From NCBI GenBank assembly GCA_964609615.1, contig CAZSRL010000008.1, positions 1 to 36,852 on the forward strand: a DNA stretch of 36,852 bases, in the 5' to 3' direction. Positions 25,757 through 34,604 of this stretch are shown piece after piece. The position numbers and the translations under genes were made by a program. The notes under the pieces are model-generated. The model worked only from the letters and a program-made list of their open reading frames with translations, was not told the origin of the DNA and searched no databases. How positions within the stretch are numbered: position 1 is the stretch's first letter; each line of letters starts with the position of its first letter. This DNA is from CAZSRL01 sp964609615. Its GTDB lineage: Bacteria > Bacillota_I > Bacilli_A > RF39 > UBA660.

Positions 25757-26878
25757 ATGATTTATTTAGATTATAGTTCAAGTACATATGTTGATAAAAA
25801 AATAATAAAAAAATTAGTTGAAAATTGTAAGAATTGTGGTGCCAACCCAAATTCTATGCATGATGCTGGTTTAAAAGCAAACGAATTAATTACTAAATCT
25901 ACTTCTAATATTTGTAAATATTTAAATATATTACCTAGTGAATTAATATATACAAGTGGTTCTAGTGAAAGCAATAATACTGTAATAAAAGGAATTGTAA
26001 GTAGCTATGGAATTAAAAAAATAATAACTACACCTATAGAACATTCAAGTATTATAGCTCCTATTAATTATCTTTCTAAAGATGGTGTTGAAGTAGAATT
26101 TTGTAAACTTAATAATGGTATTGTTGATACAAATATATTTAAAAATATTGATGAAGAAACTCCAACTTTAGTTTCAATATGTATGGTTGATAGCGAACTT
26201 GGATTTAGACAACCTATTGAAGAAATAGCGTTATTATTAAAAGATAAAAAAAATGTTATTTTTCACACAGATATAACTCAAGCTATTGGAAAAATAAATG
26301 TTGATTTAACAAATGTTGATTTAGCAAGTTTTTCTGGGCATAAAATATATACATTTAAAGGTATAGGTGGTTTAGTTAAGAAAGAAAATATTAAATTAAC
26401 TCCATTAATACACGGTGGTAAAAGTACAAGTGTTTTTAGAAGTGGAACTCCTTGTACAGAATTAATTGGTACTTTAAGTGATGCTTTTGATTTAGTAATA
26501 CCAGCCATTGATAATAATTATAGACATGTAAAAGAATTAAATGATAAAATAAGAGTGCATTTATCTAAAAAAGAAAATATTAGTATAAATAGTTCTAATT
26601 TATCTATTCCACATATATTAAATTTTAGTATATTAGGGCATAATTCTGATGGAATAAGAGATTATTTTAATAAAAATGGAATATGTATTTCAACTAAAAC
26701 TGCTTGCGCTACTAATAGTGATTATTCAGCCGCAGTTAAACAAATAACTAATGATATAGAAAAAGCTAGTTCTAGTATTAGAGTAAGTTTATCTTTTAAA
26801 ACTAAAGAATCTGAAGTAAATATGTTTTTAAAAGTATTGGATAAATTCTTGGAGGAAAAAGTAAATGGAAATAATTAA
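25757..26878 (+). CDS. Cysteine desulfurase (NifS/IscS family)
   Basis: The 373-residue PLP enzyme takes sulfur from cysteine as an enzyme persulfide, for Fe-S clusters, thio-tRNA or other use. Visible sites are SSSESNN (phosphate binding; SGSSESNN), IEHSS (His96 stacking on PLP), FHTDITQAIGK (Asp172), SGHK (Lys196 Schiff base) and STKTACAT (catalytic Cys317 on the mobile loop). The length is typical of class I enzymes, which are usually followed by IscU or a thiouridylase. Here the partners are a CxxC thioredoxin-like protein (overlap 14 bp) and a CcdA-like membrane protein, which is unusual. GGAAGTGA serves as the ribosome site. Confidence 0.92.
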   Translation: MIYLDYSSSTYVDKKIIKKLVENCKNCGANPNSMHDAGLKANELITKSTSNICKYLNILPSELIYTSGSSESNNTVIKGIVSSYGIKKIITTPIEHSSIIAPINYLSKDGVEVEFCKLNNGIVDTNIFKNIDEETPTLVSICMVDSELGFRQPIEEIALLLKDKKNVIFHTDITQAIGKINVDLTNVDLASFSGHKIYTFKGIGGLVKKENIKLTPLIHGGKSTSVFRSGTPCTELIGTLSDAFDLVIPAIDNNYRHVKELNDKIRVHLSKKENISINSSNLSIPHILNFSILGHNSDGIRDYFNKNGICISTKTACATNSDYSAAVKQITNDIEKASSSIRVSLSFKTKESEVNMFLKVLDKFLEEKVNGNN

Positions 26879-27131
26879 AATTGGATCTATTACATGTACA
26901 TCATGTTTAGTTATGGATAAGATATTTAATAGTATAAAGAGTGATTATAGTTTTACCTATAAAGAACTTGATTATGATTTTGATGAAGATAAAGTTAAGA
27001 AATATAATCCCGGGAAAATATTACCAATATATATTATTTTAAAAGACAATATTGAATTGGGTAGAATTATTGGAGAAAAGAAAGAAAAAGAGTTTAAAGA
27101 TGAACTTGATAAAATTATTGTAGGTGATTAA
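26865..27131 (+). CDS. Small cytoplasmic thioredoxin-like protein with CTSC motif
   Basis: The 88-residue protein begins MEIIKIGSITCTSC, with Cys11 and Cys14 forming a CxxC after the first strand. A cis-Pro-like site follows (GKILPIYIIL). No signal peptide is present. It may pass electrons or sulfur between the desulfurase and the membrane protein encoded next (inference). It overlaps the desulfurase gene, with GGAGG inside the latter's end, and its stop overlaps the start region of the next gene (TAAATG). Confidence 0.85.
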   Translation: MEIIKIGSITCTSCLVMDKIFNSIKSDYSFTYKELDYDFDEDKVKKYNPGKILPIYIILKDNIELGRIIGEKKEKEFKDELDKIIVGD

Positions 27132-28370
27132 ATGAAAAAATTATTATTTTTTATTGTTTGTTTGTTATTTTTAATATTACCTCTTAATGTTAATGCCAAA
27201 GAGTTAAATATGTATTTATTTTATGGACAAGAGTGTCCTCATTGTGAAGCAGAAATTGAATATTTAGATGGTTATTTAAAAAATAAAAGTAATATTAAAT
27301 TATATAAGTATGAAGTATGGCATAACACAGATAATGCTGGAAAAATGCAGTTGGTAGCGGATTCTTTAAATACTACTGCTGATAGTGTACCATTTTTAGT
27401 AATAGGTAATAAAACATTGCATGGATATAATAAAGACTATACTAACAATAAAATAAATGATTATATAGATTGTTATAGAAGTATTGATTATAGAGACATA
27501 GCCGGAGAAGTTCTTGGAGTTGTTCCGGTAGATCAATCAAAGAAGATAATTACTTCTTGCAGTAAAAAAAATGAGAATGTTGGAGTAAAAAAAGTAAATA
27601 ATAACACTATAGATAAAGATTTTTCTATACCTATACTTGGAAAAATTACAGCTAGATCTGTTTCTCTTCCACTTTTAGCAGTTGTAATGGGATTTGTTGA
27701 TGGATTTAATCCTTGTGCTACTTGGATATTAATTTTGTTAATAACTATGCTTATTGGTATGAAAGATAGAAAAAAAATGTGGATATTGGGAATTACATTT
27801 TTATTAACATCTGCTTTGGTATACACATTATTTATGGTATCTTGGTTAAACCTAGCTTTATTTGTTAATAAAATAGTTCTAATAAGACTATTCATAGCAC
27901 TTGTCGCTCTTATATTTGGAGGATATAACATATACAACTACATTAAACATAAAAATAGTGATGAGGGTTGTGAAATAGTTGATGCTCCATATAGAAAAAA
28001 GATTATTAATAAAATAAAAGATATAACTACTAATAAAATATTTTTATTCTCTCTATTAGGTATTATTGTATTAGCGGCATCTGTTAATATAATTGAATTA
28101 ATGTGTTCATTGGGGTTACCTGTTATATTTACTCAAGTATTATCTCTAAATGATTTAAGTACTTTTAAATATGCTGTTTTAATATTTATTTATATATTAT
28201 TTTTCTTAATAGATGATTTAGTTATATTCTTTGTAGCTATGAAAACATTAAAAATAGCGGCATTATCAAATAAATATACAAAATACTCTCATTTAATAGG
28301 TGGTATTATAATGCTTATTTTAGGATTATTAATGATTATTAAACCCGAATGGTTAATGTTTAATTTCTAA
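27132..28370 (+). CDS. CcdA/DsbD-like membrane thiol transporter with exported thioredoxin-like domain
   Basis: The 412-residue protein has a signal peptide (1-22) and an outside glutaredoxin/thioredoxin-like domain with CPHC (Cys35, Cys38) and a SVPFLVIGNK cis-Pro site. A linker with two further Cys and a CcdA-like membrane domain (about 178-410, six or more TM helices) follow. The membrane domain has the family Cys in GFVDGFNPCATW (Cys195) and in NIIELMCSLG. Such proteins carry reducing power from cytoplasmic thioredoxin across the membrane. The cognate thioredoxin is encoded directly upstream, a neat fit to this role. Confidence 0.88.
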   Translation: MKKLLFFIVCLLFLILPLNVNAKELNMYLFYGQECPHCEAEIEYLDGYLKNKSNIKLYKYEVWHNTDNAGKMQLVADSLNTTADSVPFLVIGNKTLHGYNKDYTNNKINDYIDCYRSIDYRDIAGEVLGVVPVDQSKKIITSCSKKNENVGVKKVNNNTIDKDFSIPILGKITARSVSLPLLAVVMGFVDGFNPCATWILILLITMLIGMKDRKKMWILGITFLLTSALVYTLFMVSWLNLALFVNKIVLIRLFIALVALIFGGYNIYNYIKHKNSDEGCEIVDAPYRKKIINKIKDITTNKIFLFSLLGIIVLAASVNIIELMCSLGLPVIFTQVLSLNDLSTFKYAVLIFIYILFFLIDDLVIFFVAMKTLKIAALSNKYTKYSHLIGGIIMLILGLLMIIKPEWLMFNF

Positions 28371-28384
28371 AAACACACTCTTTT

Positions 28385-28413
28385 TTGCAAAATTAGCCCT
28401 TTTATGTTATAAT
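28385..28413 (+). promoter_or_regulatory. Promoter of the kinase-fold protein gene
   Basis: -35 TTGCAA (28385-28390), 17-bp spacer, -10 TATAAT (28408-28413) with TGT extended -10. It lies 29 bp before the ATG at 28442. Confidence 0.75.
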
Positions 28414-28441
28414 ATGTACCTATAAAAAAGGGGTTATGGGG

Positions 28442-29341
28442 ATGAAAACTGAAAATATTTCTAAAAATCAATTTGAGAAATTAGAAAAATTAGATTTACC
28501 TAATAATATAATTAATACTGAAAGTGTTTTGTATCCATATATTATAAAAAATAATTGGGAAGCAGAACCTAAAATATTAAAGGTTTTTCATACGTTTCAA
28601 AAAGAATATTTTGCTAATAAATTAACAATACTTAATTTATTAGATATTTATTATGATGATATATATATGCCTGAATTAGTATTACCTGAAAGAAAATTAA
28701 ATATAGCTAATGAAGAAAGAGGATATGTTATGCCTTTTATAAAAAATAATGCTAATTTATTTACTATATTAAATCATGTTGATATTGATATAAAAACTAA
28801 AATATCATTTTTAAAAGAAGTTGGTAAAATAATTGAAAAAGTTCATAATATAAAAGCAGTTGAAGATGAATTCTTTTTAGGAGATATACATGAATCTAAT
28901 TTTATTTATGACTATGATGAAAAAATGATTAAAGCAGTTGATTTAGATGGTAGCAAATTAAAAAGTAGTTATCCATTTCACTCAAAATATTTAACAACCA
29001 ATGACAATATAAAACACAAGTCACTGCAACATAAATATAAAAGAAACTATAATGGAGAATTTATTCCTAATAAAAATACTGAGTGGTATTGTTTCATTAT
29101 AATGGTTTTAAATACAATATCATCTGGCAAGATAGTTAATTTATCAATGCAAGATTATTATTTATATTTAGAATTATTATTAGATAACGGTTTTGATAGA
29201 AAATTTTTAAATGCCACATCAGCTATTTATGAAAAAAAGAATAATATAAATATTACACCTTATTTAGATACTATACCTGATGATGTATCTAATGTTAATA
29301 TAGATGTATTTACAAAAAAATTAAAAACATATAAATTATAA
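28442..29341 (+). CDS. Protein-kinase/aminoglycoside-phosphotransferase-fold protein
   Basis: This 299-residue cytoplasmic protein shows a kinase-like layout: a candidate ATP-binding Lys in PKILKVF, a hinge in GYVMPFIKN, helix FLKEVGKIIEKVH, catalytic loop LGDIHESNFIY (Asp and Asn spaced as in APH-type HGDxxxxN loops) and a metal-binding Asp in KAVDLDGS. The usual glycine-rich loop is not obvious. A small-molecule or protein kinase is possible; the substrate is unknown. The ATG at 28442 is chosen because AAGGGG lies 8 nt upstream; the ATG at 28436 is too close. It is followed by the glycosylase gene. Confidence 0.6.
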   Translation: MKTENISKNQFEKLEKLDLPNNIINTESVLYPYIIKNNWEAEPKILKVFHTFQKEYFANKLTILNLLDIYYDDIYMPELVLPERKLNIANEERGYVMPFIKNNANLFTILNHVDIDIKTKISFLKEVGKIIEKVHNIKAVEDEFFLGDIHESNFIYDYDEKMIKAVDLDGSKLKSSYPFHSKYLTTNDNIKHKSLQHKYKRNYNGEFIPNKNTEWYCFIIMVLNTISSGKIVNLSMQDYYLYLELLLDNGFDRKFLNATSAIYEKKNNINITPYLDTIPDDVSNVNIDVFTKKLKTYKL

Positions 29342-29377
29342 TACAATAAAGAATATAATTTAATGATTGGAGGTAAC

Positions 29378-30211
29378 ATGATTAAAGTTAAAAAAAACAA
29401 TATAAATTTAAGAGATACTATAACTAGTGGTCAATTATTTAGATATATAGAAGAAGAAGATAATTCATTTACTATTATATTAGAAGATAGAGTTATTAAT
29501 GTATTTGAAGATAAAGAGCATTTAATTGTAAAATCAAATAAAGAAAAAGATTTAAAAAAAATTGTTACTAATTATTTTGATTTAAAAAGAGATTATGACT
29601 CTATAAATAAAGAACTTATTAAAAAAGATCCATATATGAAAGAGGTTATTAAATTAAATAAAGGATATAAAATTTTAAGACAATCTCCTGAGGAAATGTT
29701 AATAAGTTATATTATTAGTCAAAATAATAGTGTTAAAAGAATTAGTAATAGCGTTGAATTATTATCTAAAAAATATGGGAAAAAAGTTAGATTTGAAAAA
29801 AAGAAATATTATTTATTTCCTAAACTTAAAAAAATACGTAAATTATCATATAAACAACTTAGACAATGTGGTTTAGGTTTTAGAGATAAATATGTTAAAG
29901 ATGCAGCTATACTTTACATAAAACACCCTGATTTTTTTAATAGATTGAAAAGAATATCTGGAGAAAAAGGAATAGATGAGTTATTTAAATTAAGAGGTAT
30001 AGGTGTTAAAGTAGCATCTTGTATATTATTATTTGGATATGGAAAATTAGATGTTTATCCAATTGATACTTGGGTAAAGAAAAATATTAAAGATAATTAT
30101 AAAGATGTTAAAGATGATACTAAAAGTATTAGAAAATTTGCTAAAGAAAAATATGGAAAGTATTCAGGTTTGGCTATTCAATATATGTTTAATTCTAAAA
30201 GAAATAAGTAA
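29378..30211 (+). CDS. ogg: 8-oxoguanine DNA glycosylase/AP lyase (Ogg family)
   Basis: The 277-residue repair enzyme cuts 8-oxoguanine out of DNA. The N-terminal OGG_N domain (DTITSGQLFRYIEEEDNSF) is followed by the HhH-GPD domain: SPEEMLISYIISQNNSVKRI, LRGIGVKVASCILLFG with the catalytic Lys, and the conserved Asp in VYPIDTWVKK. This is the eukaryote-like Ogg1 type found in many Clostridia and Bacilli. The ATG at 29378 is chosen because GGAGG lies 4 nt upstream; the ATG at 29363 has no site. A terminator overlaps its stop codon. Confidence 0.92.
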   Translation: MIKVKKNNINLRDTITSGQLFRYIEEEDNSFTIILEDRVINVFEDKEHLIVKSNKEKDLKKIVTNYFDLKRDYDSINKELIKKDPYMKEVIKLNKGYKILRQSPEEMLISYIISQNNSVKRISNSVELLSKKYGKKVRFEKKKYYLFPKLKKIRKLSYKQLRQCGLGFRDKYVKDAAILYIKHPDFFNRLKRISGEKGIDELFKLRGIGVKVASCILLFGYGKLDVYPIDTWVKKNIKDNYKDVKDDTKSIRKFAKEKYGKYSGLAIQYMFNSKRNK

Positions 30212-30227
30212 TATTATTTCTTTTTTT
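30197..30227 (+). terminator. Terminator overlapping the ogg stop codon
   Basis: AAAAGAAATAA pairs with TTATTTCTTTT around a 6-nt loop, followed by T. The ogg stop TAA (30209-30211) lies in the loop region. Confidence 0.75.
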
Positions 30228-30255
30228 GTTAATAATATATTTAGGAGGTATTTTA

Positions 30256-30696
30256 ATGAATGCTAATATGGAACTTATAAAATATATTTATAATAACTCA
30301 AATATGGGTATAACATCGCTTACAGCTCTTATAAAAGACTTAAATAATAAAGATAATAAAATAAAAACAGAAATAGAAGAAGAATTAAAAAATTATGAAA
30401 AATATTTAAAAACAACTAAAAAAATACTAAAGACAAATAAAGTAGAAATATCACAAAATAATCCAATTTCTCAAATGGGTATTAAAATGGGTATTAAAAA
30501 AGAAGTTTTAACAGATAATTCTGACTCTAGTATAGCCAAATTATTAATACAAGGTCTTACTATGGGTATAACTGATATAGAAGCTAATATGATAAGTTAT
30601 AAAGATGAAATTGATAAAAAATATATAAAGATTGCAGATGATTTTTTATGTTTTCATAAAGAATCAATAGATAGATTAAAAAAACACTATTTATAG
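30256..30696 (+). CDS. Small helical protein of unknown function
   Basis: The 146-residue cytoplasmic protein is predicted to be nearly all helix, with helices near 3-25, 31-60, 85-115 and 118-145; this suggests a four-helix bundle of ferritin-like or DUF2383-like type. The centre has repeats MGIKMGIKKEV and LTMGITDIEAN. There are no obvious metal ligands of the EXXH type. The ATG at 30256 follows AGGAGG by 7 nt. Its stop lies inside a bidirectional terminator shared with the converging metallopeptidase gene, and the two coding regions overlap by 10 bp. Confidence 0.65.
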   Translation: MNANMELIKYIYNNSNMGITSLTALIKDLNNKDNKIKTEIEEELKNYEKYLKTTKKILKTNKVEISQNNPISQMGIKMGIKKEVLTDNSDSSIAKLLIQGLTMGITDIEANMISYKDEIDKKYIKIADDFLCFHKESIDRLKKHYL

Positions 30697-30707
30697 ATAG
30701 TGTTTTT
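30681..30707. terminator. Bidirectional terminator shared by two converging genes
   Basis: AAAACACTAT (30681-30690), loop TTATAG, ATAGTGTTTT (30697-30706). The stop codons of both converging genes lie within the hairpin. Confidence 0.85.
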
Positions 30708-31601
30708 ATTAAACTCAGTAATTAAATCTAATACTTTTCTTGAAATATCTTGTGCCTTATTAATTTTTTTATTCTTATTATACCATTTAGCATTACCTAA
30801 ACTTTTATCAATTTCTATGATTTTAGTAAGATATTTATTTAAATTATAATATGCCTTATCTCCAGCTATTGTATCAAACCATTTTTCAATATCATCAACA
30901 TAACCACCATATCTCATATTTGTTATTGTACTTAAAAAAGTTTTATTATTAATTAAATCTTTACAAAGACTTGTAACAAATGAATATGCATTAGAATCAT
31001 ATTTATTTCCTACTTCATTTTTTAAAGAATATAGAAAATTATTAAACTCAGTATTATTTATTGAATAATTACTAAATGAGTTAATTAGATTTATTATTTC
31101 TTCTGTTTCTTTTGTATTAATTATTTCTTCTAAAATAATTGAATTACTTTTTTTAACATCTTCTCCATATACAATAAAGCTTAAACCTGTTCTAACATAT
31201 ACTATATTATTTACACTTTTTATTTCATTATTATATGAGTTAATAGAATGATTAAATTCATGTATTAAAGAGTCTAATAAATCTGTTAAACTAGCTTTAT
31301 AATAGTTATATACTTTAATACTTTTTTCTGTATAATAACCAGATTCATTTTTTAATAATTTTCTTTCAAAAACAGCATATATATTTCCAAGTGATTGATT
31401 AGTAGTATTTATTTTTGTATTTAAAAATGTATCTAATATATCTTTTTCATTCTTAATACCGTATTTAATAATAAAAGCAGGTATTATTAAATATAATAAA
31501 TGTTTAATGTTAGGATGATAATTATTTTTTTCACATAATAAATCATTAAAATTAATATATTTTTCTAAAAATTTATTTATATTTTCATCATTAATATTCA
31601 T
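30687..31601 (-). CDS. Putative zinc metallopeptidase (HExxH)
   Basis: The 304-residue cytoplasmic protein contains DLLDSLIHEFNHSINSY, a clear HExxH metal site (His114, Glu115, His118), and a downstream acidic stretch EEIINTKETEEII that could give the third ligand as in gluzincins. I know no exact family; the region before the site (YYKASLTDLLDSLIHEFNH) looks like a typical helix of such enzymes. The ATG at 31601 is preferred (GGTGA 5 nt upstream); the longer frame would begin inside the terminator of the upstream gene. A TGTTATACT extended -10 lies just after that terminator, so it has its own promoter. Confidence 0.65.
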   Translation of the reverse strand: MNINDENINKFLEKYINFNDLLCEKNNYHPNIKHLLYLIIPAFIIKYGIKNEKDILDTFLNTKINTTNQSLGNIYAVFERKLLKNESGYYTEKSIKVYNYYKASLTDLLDSLIHEFNHSINSYNNEIKSVNNIVYVRTGLSFIVYGEDVKKSNSIILEEIINTKETEEIINLINSFSNYSINNTEFNNFLYSLKNEVGNKYDSNAYSFVTSLCKDLINNKTFLSTITNMRYGGYVDDIEKWFDTIAGDKAYYNLNKYLTKIIEIDKSLGNAKWYNKNKKINKAQDISRKVLDLITEFNKNTIYK

Positions 31602-31626
31602 ATTTTCACCAATATAAGTATAACAT

Positions 31627-31654
31627 AAAAAAACTAATAATAATTTATTAGTTT
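31627..31654 (-). terminator. Terminator of the hybrid-kinase-like gene
   Basis: On the minus strand AAACTAATAA pairs with TTATTAGTTT, followed by seven T. It abuts the stop codon at 31654. Confidence 0.8.
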
Positions 31655-33417
31655 TAAATATATTTTTTAAATATCTTTTCTGTTGATTCTTTAGCAATAG
31701 GTTTTTCTATAATATCAGTAAATCCAAATGGTTTATATTTACTACCTTCGCCTTTTTTCGTAAGAACAATTATAGGACATTTTACCCCTTCTTCTTTAGT
31801 AAGTTTATTAAGAGTATCAATTGAGCTTAGTTTTTCTAATTCAGAATTAATTATAATTATATCAAATAATTCTTCTTTTCTAATAAGTTCTAAACCTTTT
31901 TGTCCTCCTTTAGCAAATACAAAATTAATATTGTCATTTTTATATATTTTTAATAATTCATTATAAATTGTTTCATCATCAGATATAATAAGTGTTTTTG
32001 TTTGTTTTATATTATATGATTCTTCATTTTTTTCTCCCACTATTTTTTGATCAATTGTAAGTATTATTTCAGTACCTTTATTTTCAACACTCTTAAGCAT
32101 AATACTACCACCTATTAAGTCAACTAATTTTTGTACTATAGGTAAGTTCATATTATCTTCATTTAATTTTTCTAGGTCAATATTTTGACCATAATCATAA
32201 AAAACTTTATTAGATTTAGTTATATCCATTCCTTTACCAGAATCTTCAACAACAATAATCAATCTACAAATATCAAATCTAGTTACTGCGCTTATTCTAA
32301 GCTCAATAAATCCTTTATCAGTATATTTGTATGCATTATCAAGTAATGTATTAATAATTTGTTTTAATCTTATTGAATCTCCATATAAATTAGTAGGTAT
32401 ATCCTCTTCAATGTTTACTCTAAACTCTACTTTTTTATTTTTTATTTTAATACTATAACTATTTGTTATACCAGTCATTAAGTTATTAAAATTATATTTT
32501 GTTTTTAAAATTTTTAAGTTTTTAACATCAATACTTGATATATCTAAAATATTATTTACTAAGTATTTAGAAGCCTCTGCTTCCTCAATCAAAACCTTAA
32601 CACCATTTTTCAGTTCATTAATATCATTTTCCTTTAAAATTTCATTCCCGATTCTTATATAATTATTAATTGGTCCTCTTATTTTATTTACTATATTAAA
32701 GATAAAAGCAGATTTATTATTATTTGAATGTTCAGCGTTTTCTTTTGCTTCTGTTAGTTTTTCAATTAGTTTTAGATCAGGATTTTCTATAGTATGATAC
32801 ATTATTAAATTAATAAATGAGAATAAGAATGTTTCAAACAACACATTTGGTATTATTTGTCTTAAAGTGAACACTAATATACATAATAGTACTAATAATA
32901 CTATTGGAACATATTTTGTTTTTATTGTTTTTTTATTAGTAATACCTATTATAGATGACACTACCATTAATAATAAAAATATCCCTTCAGTTAATACTAA
33001 AATATCAGTTGCTGTTCCTTCTGTGTTAAGAACATCACCATAATTTATCATTTTCATACTACTAATCATTATTAAAAATACAGAAATAATATTTATAATT
33101 AAAGTTGTATAAAAAATACTTTTTATTGTTTTTTTAGATTTAAATGTAATATTAATAACATATAATGTTATGACAAATCCATATTCTAATAATAGAAAAT
33201 GATCTATTTTTTGTCCTATTATTGAGAAAGGAAGCGTTCCATATGTTTTTGCAATTATTATAAAAACAACTGCAAATATTGCTTCAATTAAATTCAAAAT
33301 TATTAAATATGAATATATTTTAGTTTCTATATTATTATAATGTTTTTTTGTAAAGAACAATACATTTAATAATATAGCAATTAATAATCCCGCTAATGGT
33401 AATGCAATACAATTCAT
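31654..33417 (-). CDS. Degenerate hybrid histidine kinase (7TM sensor, HisKA-like, HATPase, receiver)
   Basis: The 587-residue protein has an N-terminal seven-TM sensor (about 1-210), a dimerisation helix region (about 235-300), an ATPase domain (about 325-460; N box DNAYKYTDKG, G1 VVEDSGKGMD) and a receiver domain (about 474-587). The H box, normally FLANMSHEIRTPLN, reads FIFNIVNKIRGPIN: the phospho-His is Asn244. The receiver keeps Asp480-Asp481, Thr553 and Lys572, but its acceptor Asp is Asn524 (DIIIINSELE). Neither phosphorylation site is present, so it cannot work as a normal hybrid kinase. The ATP-binding part looks intact. It follows the acyltransferase gene by 20 bp. Confidence 0.85.
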   Translation of the reverse strand: MNCIALPLAGLLIAILLNVLFFTKKHYNNIETKIYSYLIILNLIEAIFAVVFIIIAKTYGTLPFSIIGQKIDHFLLLEYGFVITLYVINITFKSKKTIKSIFYTTLIINIISVFLIMISSMKMINYGDVLNTEGTATDILVLTEGIFLLLMVVSSIIGITNKKTIKTKYVPIVLLVLLCILVFTLRQIIPNVLFETFLFSFINLIMYHTIENPDLKLIEKLTEAKENAEHSNNNKSAFIFNIVNKIRGPINNYIRIGNEILKENDINELKNGVKVLIEEAEASKYLVNNILDISSIDVKNLKILKTKYNFNNLMTGITNSYSIKIKNKKVEFRVNIEEDIPTNLYGDSIRLKQIINTLLDNAYKYTDKGFIELRISAVTRFDICRLIIVVEDSGKGMDITKSNKVFYDYGQNIDLEKLNEDNMNLPIVQKLVDLIGGSIMLKSVENKGTEIILTIDQKIVGEKNEESYNIKQTKTLIISDDETIYNELLKIYKNDNINFVFAKGGQKGLELIRKEELFDIIIINSELEKLSSIDTLNKLTKEEGVKCPIIVLTKKGEGSKYKPFGFTDIIEKPIAKESTEKIFKKYI

Positions 33418-33436
33418 TTAAATCACTATCCTTTTT

Positions 33437-34438
33437 TTACTTTTTTCTTTGTAATATTTTACTATTAATACTATTTTTTTCTCCTTTTAAAAGAAATGCA
33501 TTATATTTATTAAATTCAAGTTCTTCTAAATATTTATACACATCAGTTTCTTTATATACTTTTTTTCCATTTACTACTTGATAATTTCTTGATTCTATAT
33601 CTTCTTTTGTAAAGGCTGGCCATTGTGAAACTCTATATTTAACAAATTCATCATAATAATCATCTGAAATACTATCTCTATTTACATTATCTTTCCATTC
33701 TGTTTCCCATATTTTCCACTTAAGAGTTGCCATTTGGTCTCTTAAATCTTGCAATGCGTTTATTTTTGCAACTTTATCATTATTTTCGTCATTAAAATAA
33801 TCATTTACATCAATGTTTTGTCCTATTTTTACCTTAGTTGTTTTATCAAATATTTCTACTCCTATTGGAACAATAACAGAATTGGTTTCTTTAGCAGCTT
33901 CAATTATTCCCCAATGTAAGCCCATTACTGGCTTACTTTCAGTAAGATTCCAAGCACCTTCTGGACACCATAATACATTTTCTTTTCTATTTAATGTATC
34001 AATAATTAAACTTTTTGTTATTTTTTTGTCTTCTTTATCTCTGACATCAAAATAAAACACCCCATTTATTAACATGTAATAATGTTCAATTGTTCTAAAC
34101 ATTTGATCTGGATCTCCAGAAACAACATAAAAGTGATCTTTTAAAGCTTCAGTTACCCTTTCGGCATCAACCTTACCTACATGTGTCATCGCATATATTT
34201 TTGTTTTATCAGTTGGCATTCTATCATCAGATAATACTTCTAATTTTTCACCTTCAAAAATTCTTAATAATTTTACAAAACCATGAAGCGGTTTATAAAA
34301 CACTCTCCTAGCCATAATAAAATTATCTTTTTTATTATTATCATAATTATACTTTCTTAATTTTTTATGATAATCATCTAGTTGTTTAATTGAGTACTTG
34401 TTTCTTTCAAAAACACTAACTTTTTTAAAATCTTCCAT
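33437..34438 (-). CDS. PlsC-like 1-acyl-glycerol-phosphate acyltransferase family protein
   Basis: The 333-residue protein carries the acyltransferase signature HX4D as THVGKVD (His86, Asp91) and a block III variant CPEGAWNLTES (for FPEGTRS), then VIVPIGVEIFD (block IV). It belongs to the lysophospholipid acyltransferase fold, which moves a fatty acyl group to a lipid or other acceptor. There is no clear TM; the N-terminal 60 residues are basic and may lie on the membrane. The substrate is not clear. AGGGGG lies before the start, with a strong promoter and a leader palindrome. Confidence 0.78.
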   Translation of the reverse strand: MEDFKKVSVFERNKYSIKQLDDYHKKLRKYNYDNNKKDNFIMARRVFYKPLHGFVKLLRIFEGEKLEVLSDDRMPTDKTKIYAMTHVGKVDAERVTEALKDHFYVVSGDPDQMFRTIEHYYMLINGVFYFDVRDKEDKKITKSLIIDTLNRKENVLWCPEGAWNLTESKPVMGLHWGIIEAAKETNSVIVPIGVEIFDKTTKVKIGQNIDVNDYFNDENNDKVAKINALQDLRDQMATLKWKIWETEWKDNVNRDSISDDYYDEFVKYRVSQWPAFTKEDIESRNYQVVNGKKVYKETDVYKYLEELEFNKYNAFLLKGEKNSINSKILQRKK

Positions 34439-34452
34439 AAAACCCCCTATTT

Positions 34453-34517
34453 ATTAACAAATTAAATCTGTTAATAATTTTCAACAATATTATAGCATAT
34501 ATTATATGATATTTAAA
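34453..34517 (-). promoter_or_regulatory. Promoter with inverted repeat in the leader of the acyltransferase gene
   Basis: On the minus strand -35 TTTAAA (34517-34512), 17-bp spacer, -10 TATAAT (34494-34489) with TGC extended -10. Downstream, a 23-bp imperfect palindrome with perfect 7-bp arms (ATTAACA/TGTTAAT; 34453-34475) sits in the untranslated leader and may be an operator. Confidence 0.6.
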
Positions 34518-34568
34518 TACTTTATAAAATTATTGTGCTGATATAATTGATGCTCTTAACAAAAATAT

Positions 34569-34597
34569 ATTGACCTACTATCTTATAATTACTATTA
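34569..34597 (+). promoter_or_regulatory. Promoter of the structured RNA
   Basis: -35 TTGACC (34569-34574), 17-bp spacer, -10 TATTAT (34592-34597). The predicted start at about 34604 coincides with the first base of the closing stem of the RNA. Confidence 0.65.
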
Positions 34598-34604
34598 TAT
34601 TAAA

